A stretch of DNA of 50,104 bases from Ardenticatenaceae bacterium (GTDB lineage: Bacteria; Chloroflexota; Anaerolineae; Promineifilales; Promineifilaceae). Under the pieces are notes generated by a model that worked only from the letters and a program-made list of their open reading frames with translations, had not been told where the DNA came from and did not search any database. Shown piece by piece: positions 8,195 through 16,513 of this stretch. The DNA lies in the NCBI GenBank assembly GCA_020634215.1, contig JACKCD010000045.1, positions 1 through 50,104 of the forward strand, written 5' to 3'. Both the position numbers and the translations under genes were made by a program. Position 1 is the first letter of the stretch. Each line of letters starts with the position of its first letter.

Positions 8195-9832
8195 CTAGCT
8201 ACCCAGCCCCAACATGCCGCGCAATGAACGCCATAGCTTGCCGAGAAAGCCTTCGTCTTCGGGGTGGGTGGTCGCCGGGGAAGAAAACGGCCGTTTCTTC
8301 CTCTGTCACTGGCCTCTGCAACCGAAATCGCCAGCGTGTCGCCAAACGCCCAGCTGGTTGAAATCATCGAGATAATCACCGTCACCGTTACGCCAGGTCG
8401 TCGCCGCGCTGCGGGATAACGCCATCAAGCGAACCAGAAGTGCCTCCGCTGGCGCCAACATAAGCACTGTTGTTGTCAAAGGTCGTCGGGCCGCTGAGGG
8501 TGATGGTGCTGACATCGACCAGGTTGCGGCCAATGTTGACCACCTCACCGGCAGATCAATCATTGGTCGCCCACTAGACCGGGAAGAACGGAGCGGTAAA
8601 AAGCTGACGGCAGCTGGGCTGTTTTTGCACCAGCAGGTTGAGAACCTGTCGGTTTGCGCTGCTGTCGCCCAGCGGGTAGCTGAAGGCGATGGGCAGGGTT
8701 GTAGACACCTGATTTCCGCGGTGCAATTTTACAATCATTTGCTGGGTAAGCTGATGGATTGCCGGGAGCGAGTTCTTCGATAAAGCGGACGTTGCTGGCG
8801 TTGAGCAGGGCGAAGGGCTGAAGTTGGGCACCGTTTTCGCCGCTGAGGGTTTGCAAAAATGCGCGGCTGGCGGTGCTGTCGCCGACGTTGGTGATAGTGA
8901 GACTGAGATTAAACAAGGCACCAGGGCGCAGGTTGGCAATGGTTCGACGAGGTAGGTGGTGAGGACGATGCGGGGCTGGTTGCTTTCGCGTGGGGCGGGG
9001 GTTGTGTTGCCAACGTTGAGGCCAAAGGACGCGTTTTGCTGGCTGGTGTAGGAACGGCCGTTTAAATCAAAATAATCGAGCTTGAAGGTGAGCGTTTGCG
9101 CCAGAAACGGCCGTTTCGCCCAGCAGCAGCGGCAGTGAGCGTGGTTGTTCTCCACCCCAGCCGCTGAATGATACGGACATTGCCGCCCGCCGCCGGAATG
9201 GCAAATGTCGCTCGACTGCAATCGGCGGTGATGTCAATGGCGACATAGTTGCCCAGGCTGACCAATTCCCCAGCGTGAAAGTTCAAAACGGCTGGCCGGG
9301 CTGGAGGGTAACGGGTTGGTGCTGGCTGCTTCCAGCAAGCTGCGGTCAGGCCGAAGACATAGGGTGGTGGCGGTGAAACGGGGTGTCGGGTTGTCTGGTG
9401 TCTCTTCAGGGGCGGTGATGCGGAGGCGTTCAGCACGGCACTGCTGCCACTGATGTTGCCGCCGCCCGGCCTGGATGTCGTATTTGCGCGGAGGAACGCT
9501 GGGGGCACAATTCACGCTAAGGTGTTGGCGTTGATATAGGTAGGCGTGAGCACGCCGTAATCCACCAGCCGGACGATGGTATCGGGGAAACCACGCCGTA
9601 GAGGGTGATGGTGCCGCCGGTGAGGGTGGAAAGTTCGTTTGGTCGATGGGCACGTCCACGCGGACGGGCGGAGGGTGGCGCGGTGGAGTAAACGGCCGTC
9701 GCCGTTGCTGTTGCTGTTTCAGTCGCTGGCACAAACTGTTCTTGTGGGTGATGTGGTGGCGGTGGCGGTGATGACCCGGCGTGCAGCGGGTTGGGCGCTT
9801 AAAGGCGGCTGGCTGGCTTTTCGTTTGGTCAT
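8195..9832 (-). pseudogene. CARDB/IPT-domain extracytoplasmic protein, heavily frameshifted
   Basis: Read through frame changes, this is a protein of about 545 residues. It starts at ATG 9832 (preceded by AGGG) with MTKRKASQPP. An IPT/TIG-like stretch follows (TLTGGTITLYGV, then FPDTIVRLVDYGVLTPTYI). At least two CARDB-type beta-sandwich segments come next (LVSLGNYVAIDITADC, then FNLSLTITNVGDSTASRAFL and VRFIEELAPGN). The tail reads PEDEGFLGKLWRSLRGMLGL with stop TAG 8195-8197. CARDB proteins of this layout accompany MacB-type exporters and are thought to sit outside the membrane. No single frame survives more than about 150 codons, yet domain sequence is good in every piece, which points to uncorrected indels. 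Confidence 0.72.
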
Positions 9833-9887
9833 AACGGAATCTACCCTGAAGAAGGCACTTGGGAGACTATGAGATCGGGAAATTGCC

Positions 9888-10564
9888 TTAGTCTGTTGTT
9901 CGATTCAGGATTTGGCCGTCGTGGATGCGGACGGTGGTGGTAACGGCCAGCAGCGATGGATCGCGTGTCACCATAATGATGGTACGCCTTCACTTTGTCT
10001 GCTGTACCAAAAATGTCAATCACCGCCGCCAGAACGGGGGTGTCTAGCTGCTGTGGTTCATCAGCCAGCACGATAGGGGCGGGTCGTTGACCCAGGGCGC
10101 GGGCAATGGCAACGCTGCTGCTGCCCACCAGATGTTCGGCGGGCTTGTGGTGAAAGCCATCCCCCAGCCCTACCAGTTCCAGTAGCTGCCAGCCCGCCGC
10201 CAGTTCGGCAGCATCCACGCGGGCAAAAATCAGGGAACTCGACGTTCTGATGGCGGTCATGGTGGGAATGAGGTTGAAACTTTGAAAGATGTGCTGATTT
10301 TGTGCTGGCGAAATTTGGCAAGCTGGTCTTCATCAAGCTGGCTGATGTCGGTATCCTCAACCCAAATGCGCCCCCTTGGTAGTAATCTAGCTCACAACAG
10401 ATAGAGCAGCGTAGATTTGCCGGAGCCAGATTTTACCCAATGATGTTTCGCAAACGCGCTGGTGTTTCATTTCGAGATTGACACCGTTGAGGGCGCGAAC
10501 GGTTTCTTTTGCCCCATTTGCAATGGCGGTGAAGGTTTTGTAGTGCGCGGGATGAGGGGGACAT
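9888..10564 (-). pseudogene. LolD/MacB-type ABC transporter ATP-binding protein, frameshifted
   Basis: Conserved ABC ATPase elements are all recognisable in changing frames. The N-terminus is YKTFTAIANGAKETVRALNG. Walker A reads KSGSGKSTLLYLL near 10400. The segment VEDTDISQLDEDQLAKFRQH is the MacB/LolD pattern. A signature region (KPAE, SGGQQQR when frames are joined, VAIARALGQRPA) precedes Walker B VLADEPQQLDT, and the tail is VRIHDGQILNRTTD with TAA at 9888. ATG 10564 gives the family's normal length of about 225 residues. It would energise the permease two genes downstream; the CARDB gene lies between them, 55 nt after this stop. Confidence 0.83.
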
Positions 10565-10568
10565 ACGG

Positions 10569-10626
10569 TGAATGGGGAATTAAGAATGGAGAATTGAGAA
10601 TGGTGACTTAATCTCCAATCTCTACC
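10569..10626. repeat. Degenerate GAGAATTG/GATTGGAGA repeat
   Basis: Tandem AATGGAGAATTGAGAATGG units are followed by an inverted TAATCTCCAATCTC arm. This is a weaker member of the family at 362, 15561, 20353 and 26852. It overlaps the 3' end of the Yip1-like gene. Confidence 0.6.
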
Positions 10627-11392
10627 TGGTTAGCTAAAACCGCCGGACGAGCAGCGAGGAGCAGCGAAAGCAGGGTGAAGATTACCCAGACGATGAGAAC
10701 GACACCGAGGGTCCAATGGGGCCAAAACGGTCCCATCGGCCAAACCACGACTCACAGGGCGTAGGTTCCAAAAGCAGTAGAGGTCAATACGGCTGAGGAG
10801 GGGTTGTTGAGCATGATCTGGCTGGAAGTGGCGGTGGTGAAGTTGGTGGTGCCGAGGGGGCGTGCCGGAGAGGCCGGGGTTTTGATGAGTTGGCTGCTGA
10901 TGAGGATGTAGATGGTTTGGATGAGGTCGCGCAGGGTGAGGGGAGGTGGTACCTAAACGGGCCGTTTGTAACACCTGCCAAAACGAATTGCGCCCGCCCG
11001 ACATCATATGCTAATCAGGTAATGGCTGCGCCCCACAGCAGCCAGCCGATGACCACGCTAAACAGTTTGCTGACGGAGACGGCAGGCCACGGTGAAGAGG
11101 GGTGAACCAATCACGCCGGGATGTCTTGCTGCACCTCCACGCCGGGAGGTGCTTCAAACTGGCTTTGGGCGGCCAGGAATGCTTCCTGCGCCTGGGCTTG
11201 CAGCAGGGGGCCGGCAACGAGGACGGGGAGGGTGGTGAGAATGATGGCAAGAACGGCCGTTATCATCCACCCCCGCCCGCCATGTTCCCGAATACGATGA
11301 AACGTGGCGGCAGGACGCAGCCAAATGCCGCCAAACAACTTTAGCCACGGCGTTGGCGTGGCATCTTGTTTACTTTCTGCCAAATCTGTCAT
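10608..11392 (-). pseudogene. Yip1-like multi-pass membrane protein, frameshifted
   Basis: The intact 93-codon N-terminus (11111-11392) has a soluble start with WLKLFGGIWLRPAATFHRI, typical of Yip1-domain proteins, then the first membrane helix (MITAVLAIILTTLPVLVAG). Further membrane segments follow in shifted frames (SVVIGWLLWGAAIT; a last helix GVVLIVWVIFTLLSLLLAAR). The joined frame stops at 10608, inside a GAGATTG-type repeat; another frame stops at 10630. A copy of the palindrome at about 10955 has become AAACGGGCCGTTT, a one-base insertion that itself shifts frame. The gene appears to head the ABC exporter cluster transcribed leftward. Confidence 0.65.
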
Positions 11393-11451
11393 GAGCAGAT
11401 ATTAAACCGCTTTTGCTGATCTTGCCACTTGACTTGATGTGGTGTGTGATG

Positions 11452-11484
11452 TGCTTGTGGTTGTCAAGCTCCTCGCCACAAGCA
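11452..11484. promoter_or_regulatory. 9-bp inverted repeat upstream of the diguanylate cyclase gene
   Basis: TGCTTGTGG (11452-11460) pairs with CCACAAGCA (11476-11484) across 15 nt. It lies between two divergent genes and just upstream of a candidate promoter, so it could be an operator or a weak terminator. Confidence 0.35.
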
Positions 11485-11505
11485 TGGCAAATCCATGTGC
11501 GAATA

Positions 11506-11535
11506 TTGTTCACAAAACAAGACCTTTGTTATGAT
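11506..11535 (+). promoter_or_regulatory. Candidate sigma70-type promoter
   Basis: TTGTTC (11506-11511) and TATGAT (11530-11535) are separated by 18 nt, 59 bases before the ATG at 11595. Spacing and boxes are close to consensus; no experimental support. Confidence 0.35.
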
Positions 11536-11594
11536 TAGGCGATGGTCATGCTGGCAACCAATCAAAGCGAGAATAAAACGCAACAAGGAACTCA

Positions 11595-12590
11595 ATGAAT
11601 ACTGCATCCTTACCTACTGAAAAACAGCGTGTACTGGTTGTAGACGATATGCCAGAAACTGTGGCAGTTTTGGTAGACACTTTACTCTTGAAAGGGTTTG
11701 ACGTGGTGCCTGCCTATGACCCCCGGACGGCACTAAATATTGCCTTTCATGAGCCACCCGACATTATTTTGCTTGATATTATGATGCCGGATATGGATGG
11801 CTATGAGGTGTGCCGTCGGCTGAAGGCTTACCGCACCACGCGGGATGTGCCGGTGATTTTTGTGACGGCTTTGGGGCAGGTGCGCGATGTGGTCGAGGGG
11901 TTTTCATCGGGCGGGGTTGATTATATTACCAAGCCCTATCGGATGCCGGAGGTGTCGTCTCGCATTCACAACCATTTGCGGATTCGCCGGATACAGCGAA
12001 AGTTGGAGGAAGAAAATCGGTTGCTGCTGGCTGAGGTGAAACATTTGCAGGAGCTAACGCAGCGGCAGGTGGACTCGGCGCGGCGTTTGGAGGCGGCTAA
12101 TTCTGAACTTTATGCGTTGGCGATGATGGATCCGCTGACGGAAATGCCAAACCGCCGCCGGTTTGATTTGTATTTGCAGCGTGTGTGGGAGGAGTTAACA
12201 AAGGCGCAAATCTCATTGGGGCTGCTGTTTTGTGACCTCGACAACTTTAAGCGGATAAACGACCAGTTTGGGCATCCTGTAGGAGATCGCTATTTACAAT
12301 ATGTGGGTCAGGTGCTGCAAAAGATGTTGCCAACAGGGGCGTTGGCGGCTCGCTATGGCGGGGATGAGTTTGCTGTGGTGCTACCAGGGGTGCTGTGGGC
12401 GCAAGGGCAGGCTTTTGCACGGGAATTGCTGCATGAACTGGGTAAACGGCCGTTTATCCCCAAACCCGGTCACTCACCCATTGATATCACCCTCAGCATT
12501 GGCGTTGCCGCCACCATACCATCACCCGGCCAATCGCTGGCGGCATTTATTGAAGAAGCCGACAACGCTTTGTATCAACATAAAGCATGA
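11595..12590 (+). CDS. Response regulator with GGDEF domain (diguanylate cyclase)
   Basis: A 331-residue protein. The receiver domain (about 12-130) has VLVVDDMPE, phosphoacceptor Asp61 in ILLDIMMPDMDGYEV, Thr in IFVTALG and Lys in YITKPYR. A coiled-coil linker (about 135-180) contains the E/L-rich stretch KLEEENRLLLAEVKHLQELT. The GGDEF domain (about 180-331) has MDPLTEMPNRRRF and the catalytic loop RYGGDEF (about 254-259). It should make c-di-GMP when phosphorylated. No RxxD inhibitory site is visible five residues before GGDEF, so product inhibition may be absent. The C-terminus is short (NALYQHKA). SD-like AAGGAACTCA precedes the ATG. One palindrome copy encodes KRPF in the domain. Confidence 0.93.
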   Translation: MNTASLPTEKQRVLVVDDMPETVAVLVDTLLLKGFDVVPAYDPRTALNIAFHEPPDIILLDIMMPDMDGYEVCRRLKAYRTTRDVPVIFVTALGQVRDVVEGFSSGGVDYITKPYRMPEVSSRIHNHLRIRRIQRKLEEENRLLLAEVKHLQELTQRQVDSARRLEAANSELYALAMMDPLTEMPNRRRFDLYLQRVWEELTKAQISLGLLFCDLDNFKRINDQFGHPVGDRYLQYVGQVLQKMLPTGALAARYGGDEFAVVLPGVLWAQGQAFARELLHELGKRPFIPKPGHSPIDITLSIGVAATIPSPGQSLAAFIEEADNALYQHKA

Positions 12591-12633
12591 CAAGCTGGAC
12601 GGATTGGCTAACATGACGAATCAAAACAGAACA

Positions 12634-12816
12634 CAGATTTTGCTGATAGTAGATTAATAAATTAATCGGGTAAATGTCATTCCGAGCGAAGTCTTCGGAG
12701 TGAGGAATCTGTCACCTCAAAGAAGCGGAAAGATTCCTCGGAGGACCTCGGAATGACATGAGGAGCTTCTTGCTTTTTGCCCCGTTATTTTGTAAACAAC
12801 CAATCAGCAAAATCTG
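12634..12816. repeat. Nested intergenic inverted repeats (CAGATTTTGCTGAT outside, GTCATTCCGAG inside)
   Basis: The outer arms are 12634-12647 and 12803-12816 (14 bp, perfect). The inner element at 12676-12757 has perfect 11-bp ends GTCATTCCGAG/CTCGGAATGAC and inner arms AGGAATCT/AGATTCCT. Related inner sequences occur near 28978 and 44447. This fills most of the 252-base gap; no gene is seen in it. Confidence 0.75.
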
Positions 12817-12842
12817 CGTCCCATTTATAGAGGGGACAACAA

Positions 12843-13688
12843 ATGCAAACGCTTGTTGATAGCCATGTTCATTTTTGGCAGCCGACGCGATTACGCTACG
12901 ATTGGCTGGCTACCGTACCAGCCATTAACCACGCCTACACCCCGGAACTGCTGACGCAAAAGCAGGGAGATATTAACTTACAGCAGATCGTTTTTGTTCA
13001 GGCCGAGTGTGTCCCGGGGCAGGGGATAGACGAAGTGGCCTGGGTAAGCGAGTTGGCGCAAACGGAACCGCGCCTGGGTGGGATTGTGGCGTTTGCGCCG
13101 CTGGAACAGGGAGAACAGGTGCAAGGCTGGCTGGAACGTTTGACGGCGTTTCCCCTGGTGAAAGGGGTGCGTCGCCTGCTGCAATCGGAGCCAGTTGGCT
13201 TTGCACGGCAGCCCGATTTTGTGGCCGGGGTGCGGCTGTTGCCACAGTTTGGCTATAGCTTTGACATTTGCATTACCTACCCCCAAATGGCAGATGCGGT
13301 GTGGCTGGTGGCGCAATGCCCGGAGGTGCAGTTTGTGCTGGATCATCTGGGTAAACCGGGGATTGCCGCCGGGCTGTGGGAACCGTGGGCGACGGAGATG
13401 GCGCGGCTGGCGGCACTGCCCAATGTGTGGTGTAAGCTGTCGGGGTTGGTGACGGAGGCGGATCATGTAAACTGGCAGCCAGCCGATTTGCAGCCCTATA
13501 TTGACCACGCGCTGGCAACGTTTGGGGCAGAGCGGCTAATGTTTGGTGGGGATTGGCCGGTGTCGGAGCTGGCGACGACGTATGTGGGGTGGTGGGAAAC
13601 GGCCGTTTCTGCCCTTGCCCACCTCTCTGCCGCCGAACAACACCAGATTTTTTATGTAAACGGCCGTTCTTTTTACCGATTGGAGTAG
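12843..13688 (+). CDS. Amidohydrolase 2 family, L-fuconolactonase-like
   Basis: A 281-residue TIM-barrel hydrolase of the COG3618 type. Motifs in order: DSHVHFWQPTRLRYDWL at the N-terminus, the metal/active-site segment FVLDHLGKPGI (about 165-175), NVWCKLSGL (about 197-205) and LMFGGDWPV near 236. These are characteristic of fuconolactonases and related lactonases. The SD GAGGGG lies 7 nt before the ATG. The next gene starts 28 bases after this stop and encodes an aldo/keto reductase of the galactose/fucose dehydrogenase type, so the pair probably oxidises a 6-deoxyhexose or similar sugar to its lactone and opens it. The exact sugar is inference. Confidence 0.85.
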   Translation: MQTLVDSHVHFWQPTRLRYDWLATVPAINHAYTPELLTQKQGDINLQQIVFVQAECVPGQGIDEVAWVSELAQTEPRLGGIVAFAPLEQGEQVQGWLERLTAFPLVKGVRRLLQSEPVGFARQPDFVAGVRLLPQFGYSFDICITYPQMADAVWLVAQCPEVQFVLDHLGKPGIAAGLWEPWATEMARLAALPNVWCKLSGLVTEADHVNWQPADLQPYIDHALATFGAERLMFGGDWPVSELATTYVGWWETAVSALAHLSAAEQHQIFYVNGRSFYRLE

Positions 13689-13716
13689 AAACGCAAAATT
13701 TTCAGGATAGGCAACG

Positions 13717-14682
13717 ATGGAATACAGAACATTAGGCAAAACAGGATTGCGCGTGTCGCAAATGGGGTTTGGTTGCGTTTCCTTGGGCAATGAATACGGG
13801 GCACTCAGCGATGACGAGGGAACGCGCACCGTGCTGGCGGCCATTGACCACGGCATCAACTTTTTTGACACATCCCCTTACTATGGCCGCACCCTTTCCG
13901 AGAGCCGGTTGGGAACGGCGCTGCGCGGGCGACGGCATGAGGTGGTGTTGGCAACTAAGGGCGGGCGGTTTGATGCGCCGCTGGAAACGGGCTTTGATTT
14001 TTCCTACAACGGCATCATCACCATGTGCGAAGCGAGCCTGAGGCGGCTGCAAACCGATTATTTTGATGTTTACCAACTGCATGACATTGAGTTTGGCGAC
14101 AAAGAGCAGGTGGTCAATGAAGGCATTCGCGCCCTGCATGATTTGCAGCAGGTGGGCAAGGTGCGCTTTATTGGCGTGACGGGGTATCCGCTGCCGCTGC
14201 TGCGCGCGATGGTGGAGACGCAAACGCTGGATGTCACGCTCTCTTATTGCCACTATAATTTACTCAACCAGCAGCTTAATGAGGTGTTGGTTCCGGCGGT
14301 GCAGGCACGCGGCTTGGGGCTGATTAATGCTTCTGTGACCCACATGGGGATTTTGACGGATCAGGGGCCACAGGATTGGCACCCAGCGCCGCGTGTGATC
14401 AAGGAAACGGCCGTTCGTGCCGCTGCTTATTGTCGTGAGCAAGGGGTGTCGCTGGCTCAGTTGACCATCCAGTTTGCCCTGCAAAACCCCCACGTGGATG
14501 TGACGCTGTTAGGCGCACGCACCCATGCCGAACTAATGAGCAGTCTGGCACTGCTGGATGCGCCGCTGGACACGGCGATTTTGGCGGACGTACAGGAAAT
14601 TTTGCGGCCGGCTGTTAATTTAAGCTGGGAATCCGGCCGGCCGGAACATTTTGAGCCAGGGGCACTGGCGCAAGAGAGATGA
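13717..14682 (+). CDS. Aldo/keto reductase, L-galactose/L-fucose dehydrogenase-like
   Basis: A 321-residue (beta/alpha)8 NAD(P)-dependent oxidoreductase. The catalytic tetrad residues are visible: Asp in INFFDTSPYYG, Tyr in the same motif, Lys in VVLATKGGR and His in YQLHDIEFG. The N-terminal MEYRTLGKTGLRVSQMGFG and the GFDFSYNGI insertion match the subgroup containing L-galactose dehydrogenase and bacterial sugar dehydrogenases. It follows the fuconolactonase-like gene in the same operon and is almost fused to hslO (one base between TGA and ATG). Substrate is inferred from this context. Confidence 0.87.
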   Translation: MEYRTLGKTGLRVSQMGFGCVSLGNEYGALSDDEGTRTVLAAIDHGINFFDTSPYYGRTLSESRLGTALRGRRHEVVLATKGGRFDAPLETGFDFSYNGIITMCEASLRRLQTDYFDVYQLHDIEFGDKEQVVNEGIRALHDLQQVGKVRFIGVTGYPLPLLRAMVETQTLDVTLSYCHYNLLNQQLNEVLVPAVQARGLGLINASVTHMGILTDQGPQDWHPAPRVIKETAVRAAAYCREQGVSLAQLTIQFALQNPHVDVTLLGARTHAELMSSLALLDAPLDTAILADVQEILRPAVNLSWESGRPEHFEPGALAQER

Positions 14683-14683
14683 G

Positions 14684-15559
14684 ATGGACGATTATTTATT
14701 GCGTGTATGGTCAAGAGAAGCGGGGGTGCGCGGGCTAATTTGCCTTACCACCAATTTGGTCAACGAAGGTGTGCGCCGCCACCAGGCTTTGCCTACGGCC
14801 GCTGCCGCCCTGGGTCGGGCACTGACAGGAGGGGCACTGATAGGCGGCCTCCTAAAGGTGGCTCAACGGGTGGCGGTAAAGTTTGAGGGCAATGGGCCGC
14901 TGAAAAAAATGATTGTCGAGAGTGACAGCAACGGTGTCGTGCGTGGTTATGTGCAGGAGCCGTTGGTAGATTTACCCCAGACGGCACAAGGGCATGACGT
15001 GGTAGGTGCCATTGGGGTGGCTGGGCTGCTGACGGTGGTAAAAGATGTGGGGCTGCGTGACCTGCCACAAAGCGTCATCCCGCTGGCGACCAGCACCATT
15101 GATGGGGATTTAACGGCCTATTTGGAGCAGTCGGAACAGATTACCTCGATGGTGCAGGTGGGTTCGATTGTGGACGAGACAGGGTATACGACCATTGCGG
15201 GGGGGATTTTGCTGCAAGCGATGCCGCCTCGGGGGGCAGATGTGGTGCAGCTTTTGCGCGAGTGCTTGCAGGAGATGCCGCCAATTGAGGTGATGCTGGC
15301 AAGTGGGCAAACGCCGGAGCAGGTGGCGAAGCAGTTGTTTGGGGAGTTGGCGTATGTGGAGTTGGAAAAACGGCCGTTAATCTTCCAATGTTCCTGCAGC
15401 CGCGCCCGCAGCGAAAAGGCACTGCTGTCGCTGGGGCGAGCAGAGATAGAGTTACTGCTTGAAGAAGGCGAAGCCGTGATAGATTGCCATTTTTGCCACG
15501 AACGCTATGTGTTTGATCGGGATGATTTGGAGATTTTGCTAGGGGAGATGTCGGACTAA
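14684..15559 (+). CDS. hslO: Hsp33 redox-regulated molecular chaperone
   Basis: A 291-residue protein with the full Hsp33 fold. The N-terminal chaperone domain starts DDYLLRVWSREAGVRGLIC; the GGALIGGLLK helix and GYVQEPLVDLP are typical. The C-terminal zinc switch has CSC (Cys236, Cys238) and CHFC (Cys268, Cys271). Under oxidative unfolding zinc is released, disulfides form and the chaperone is activated. ATG 14684 is chosen because it follows the upstream TGA by one base and starts exactly at the conserved N-terminus; a frame open to 14651 would overlap the neighbour. A palindrome copy encodes KRPL just before the CSC motif. Confidence 0.96.
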   Translation: MDDYLLRVWSREAGVRGLICLTTNLVNEGVRRHQALPTAAAALGRALTGGALIGGLLKVAQRVAVKFEGNGPLKKMIVESDSNGVVRGYVQEPLVDLPQTAQGHDVVGAIGVAGLLTVVKDVGLRDLPQSVIPLATSTIDGDLTAYLEQSEQITSMVQVGSIVDETGYTTIAGGILLQAMPPRGADVVQLLRECLQEMPPIEVMLASGQTPEQVAKQLFGELAYVELEKRPLIFQCSCSRARSEKALLSLGRAEIELLLEEGEAVIDCHFCHERYVFDRDDLEILLGEMSD

Positions 15560-15560
15560 C

Positions 15561-15621
15561 GGTTGGAGATTGGAGATTGGAGATTAATGAACATTCACAA
15601 TCTCTGGTCTCCAATCTCTAA
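15561..15621. repeat. GAGATTG-type inverted repeat
   Basis: GATTGGAGATTGGAGATT on the left faces an imperfect inverse arm (AATCTCTGGTCTCCAATCTC) on the right, between convergent hslO and the PHAX-domain gene. Likely a bidirectional terminator or small mobile repeat. Confidence 0.7.
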
Positions 15622-15634
15622 ACAAAGCAGGTGA

Positions 15635-16312
15635 TTAGGCAACCTCAGCTTCTTCAGCAGCCGGTTTAACGCCTGTTGCCCAAACAACAATGACATCATT
15701 TGCCATGTTTTCCAGGTCTAACCCGGCATAGCCGCTGATTTCAATATTGTCACAGGGGTGGGGCAGTTCTTCCCATTTTTGCAAGGGGATATAGCAAACG
15801 TAGACTGTTGATTCCAGGGGCGGCTTGGGCAACCCGGCCGGCACCTGGTCGCGCTTGACCTGGCTGGAAACGGCCGTTATCACCAAATCCTTTCGCTTAA
15901 TTACCTTCCCATGCTTGCCAACAAGCTTCATTTCCATCTTCATCTCTCCTGCCACTCGCGCCAAAGCCTTTCCCATGCCATACAAATCACTATAGCCCCA
16001 CGGAGGAGGCCCTGATTTTTTAGGGGCTTGATCCGATTTTTGCCAGACAAACCACGGGATTTTACGCTCCGGCCAGATTTGTTTATATTGCTCTACGTCT
16101 ACAGAACCAGCCACCAGAAAAAAGAAAACGCCCCCTAACGTGCGATTTCGTGTTCCATCATGCGTTTTTATGCCTTCATTAGTGTGGACTTCAATCGCTT
16201 GCTGAACTAGCTCGCGTGTTTCTTCCGCACCAAGTGTTTCAATAATTCGCGTGATACTATCAAGTGGGCCTGGCTCCGTTTCGCCCAACACCATTGCTAT
16301 TTCTTCAACCAT
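15635..16312 (-). CDS. PHAX RNA-binding-domain protein
   Basis: A 225-residue protein. Residues about 1-78 match the PHAX RNA-binding domain: IAMVLGETEPGPLDSITRII, the helix GAEETRELVQQAIEV, and the signature HDGTRNRTLGGVFFFL. In eukaryotes this domain binds snRNA in the export adaptor PHAX; bacterial proteins carry it with unknown RNA targets. The rest (about 80-225) is a basic, conserved-looking region with VGKHGKVIKRKDLVITAV and no family I recognise. A strong SD GGAAGGAG lies 5 nt before the ATG. It stands alone between hslO and pyrE. Confidence 0.78.
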   Translation of the reverse strand: MVEEIAMVLGETEPGPLDSITRIIETLGAEETRELVQQAIEVHTNEGIKTHDGTRNRTLGGVFFFLVAGSVDVEQYKQIWPERKIPWFVWQKSDQAPKKSGPPPWGYSDLYGMGKALARVAGEMKMEMKLVGKHGKVIKRKDLVITAVSSQVKRDQVPAGLPKPPLESTVYVCYIPLQKWEELPHPCDNIEISGYAGLDLENMANDVIVVWATGVKPAAEEAEVA

Positions 16313-16513
16313 TTTTTCTCCTTCCTCTGAAGGCTCAAACCCAAATCACCCACCTAAAGGATCTTTTAATTGTGGATGCGAAGTATGACAAACTGTACCA
16401 CAAAGAAAACTTTTTGACCGCTTTTTGGCGCATAAATCATCCATTCTCTTACCTGATCCCGGTTTTTGCCCATCTCTTGATGAAGTCGCAACTTTGTGCC
16501 ATGATCTAGGTTC

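Noticed and set aside
5700..11100. Programmed frameshifting as the explanation of the broken genes
   Set aside because: There are too many shifts in both directions, in unrelated genes, without slippery-site and stimulator layouts; indel errors fit better.
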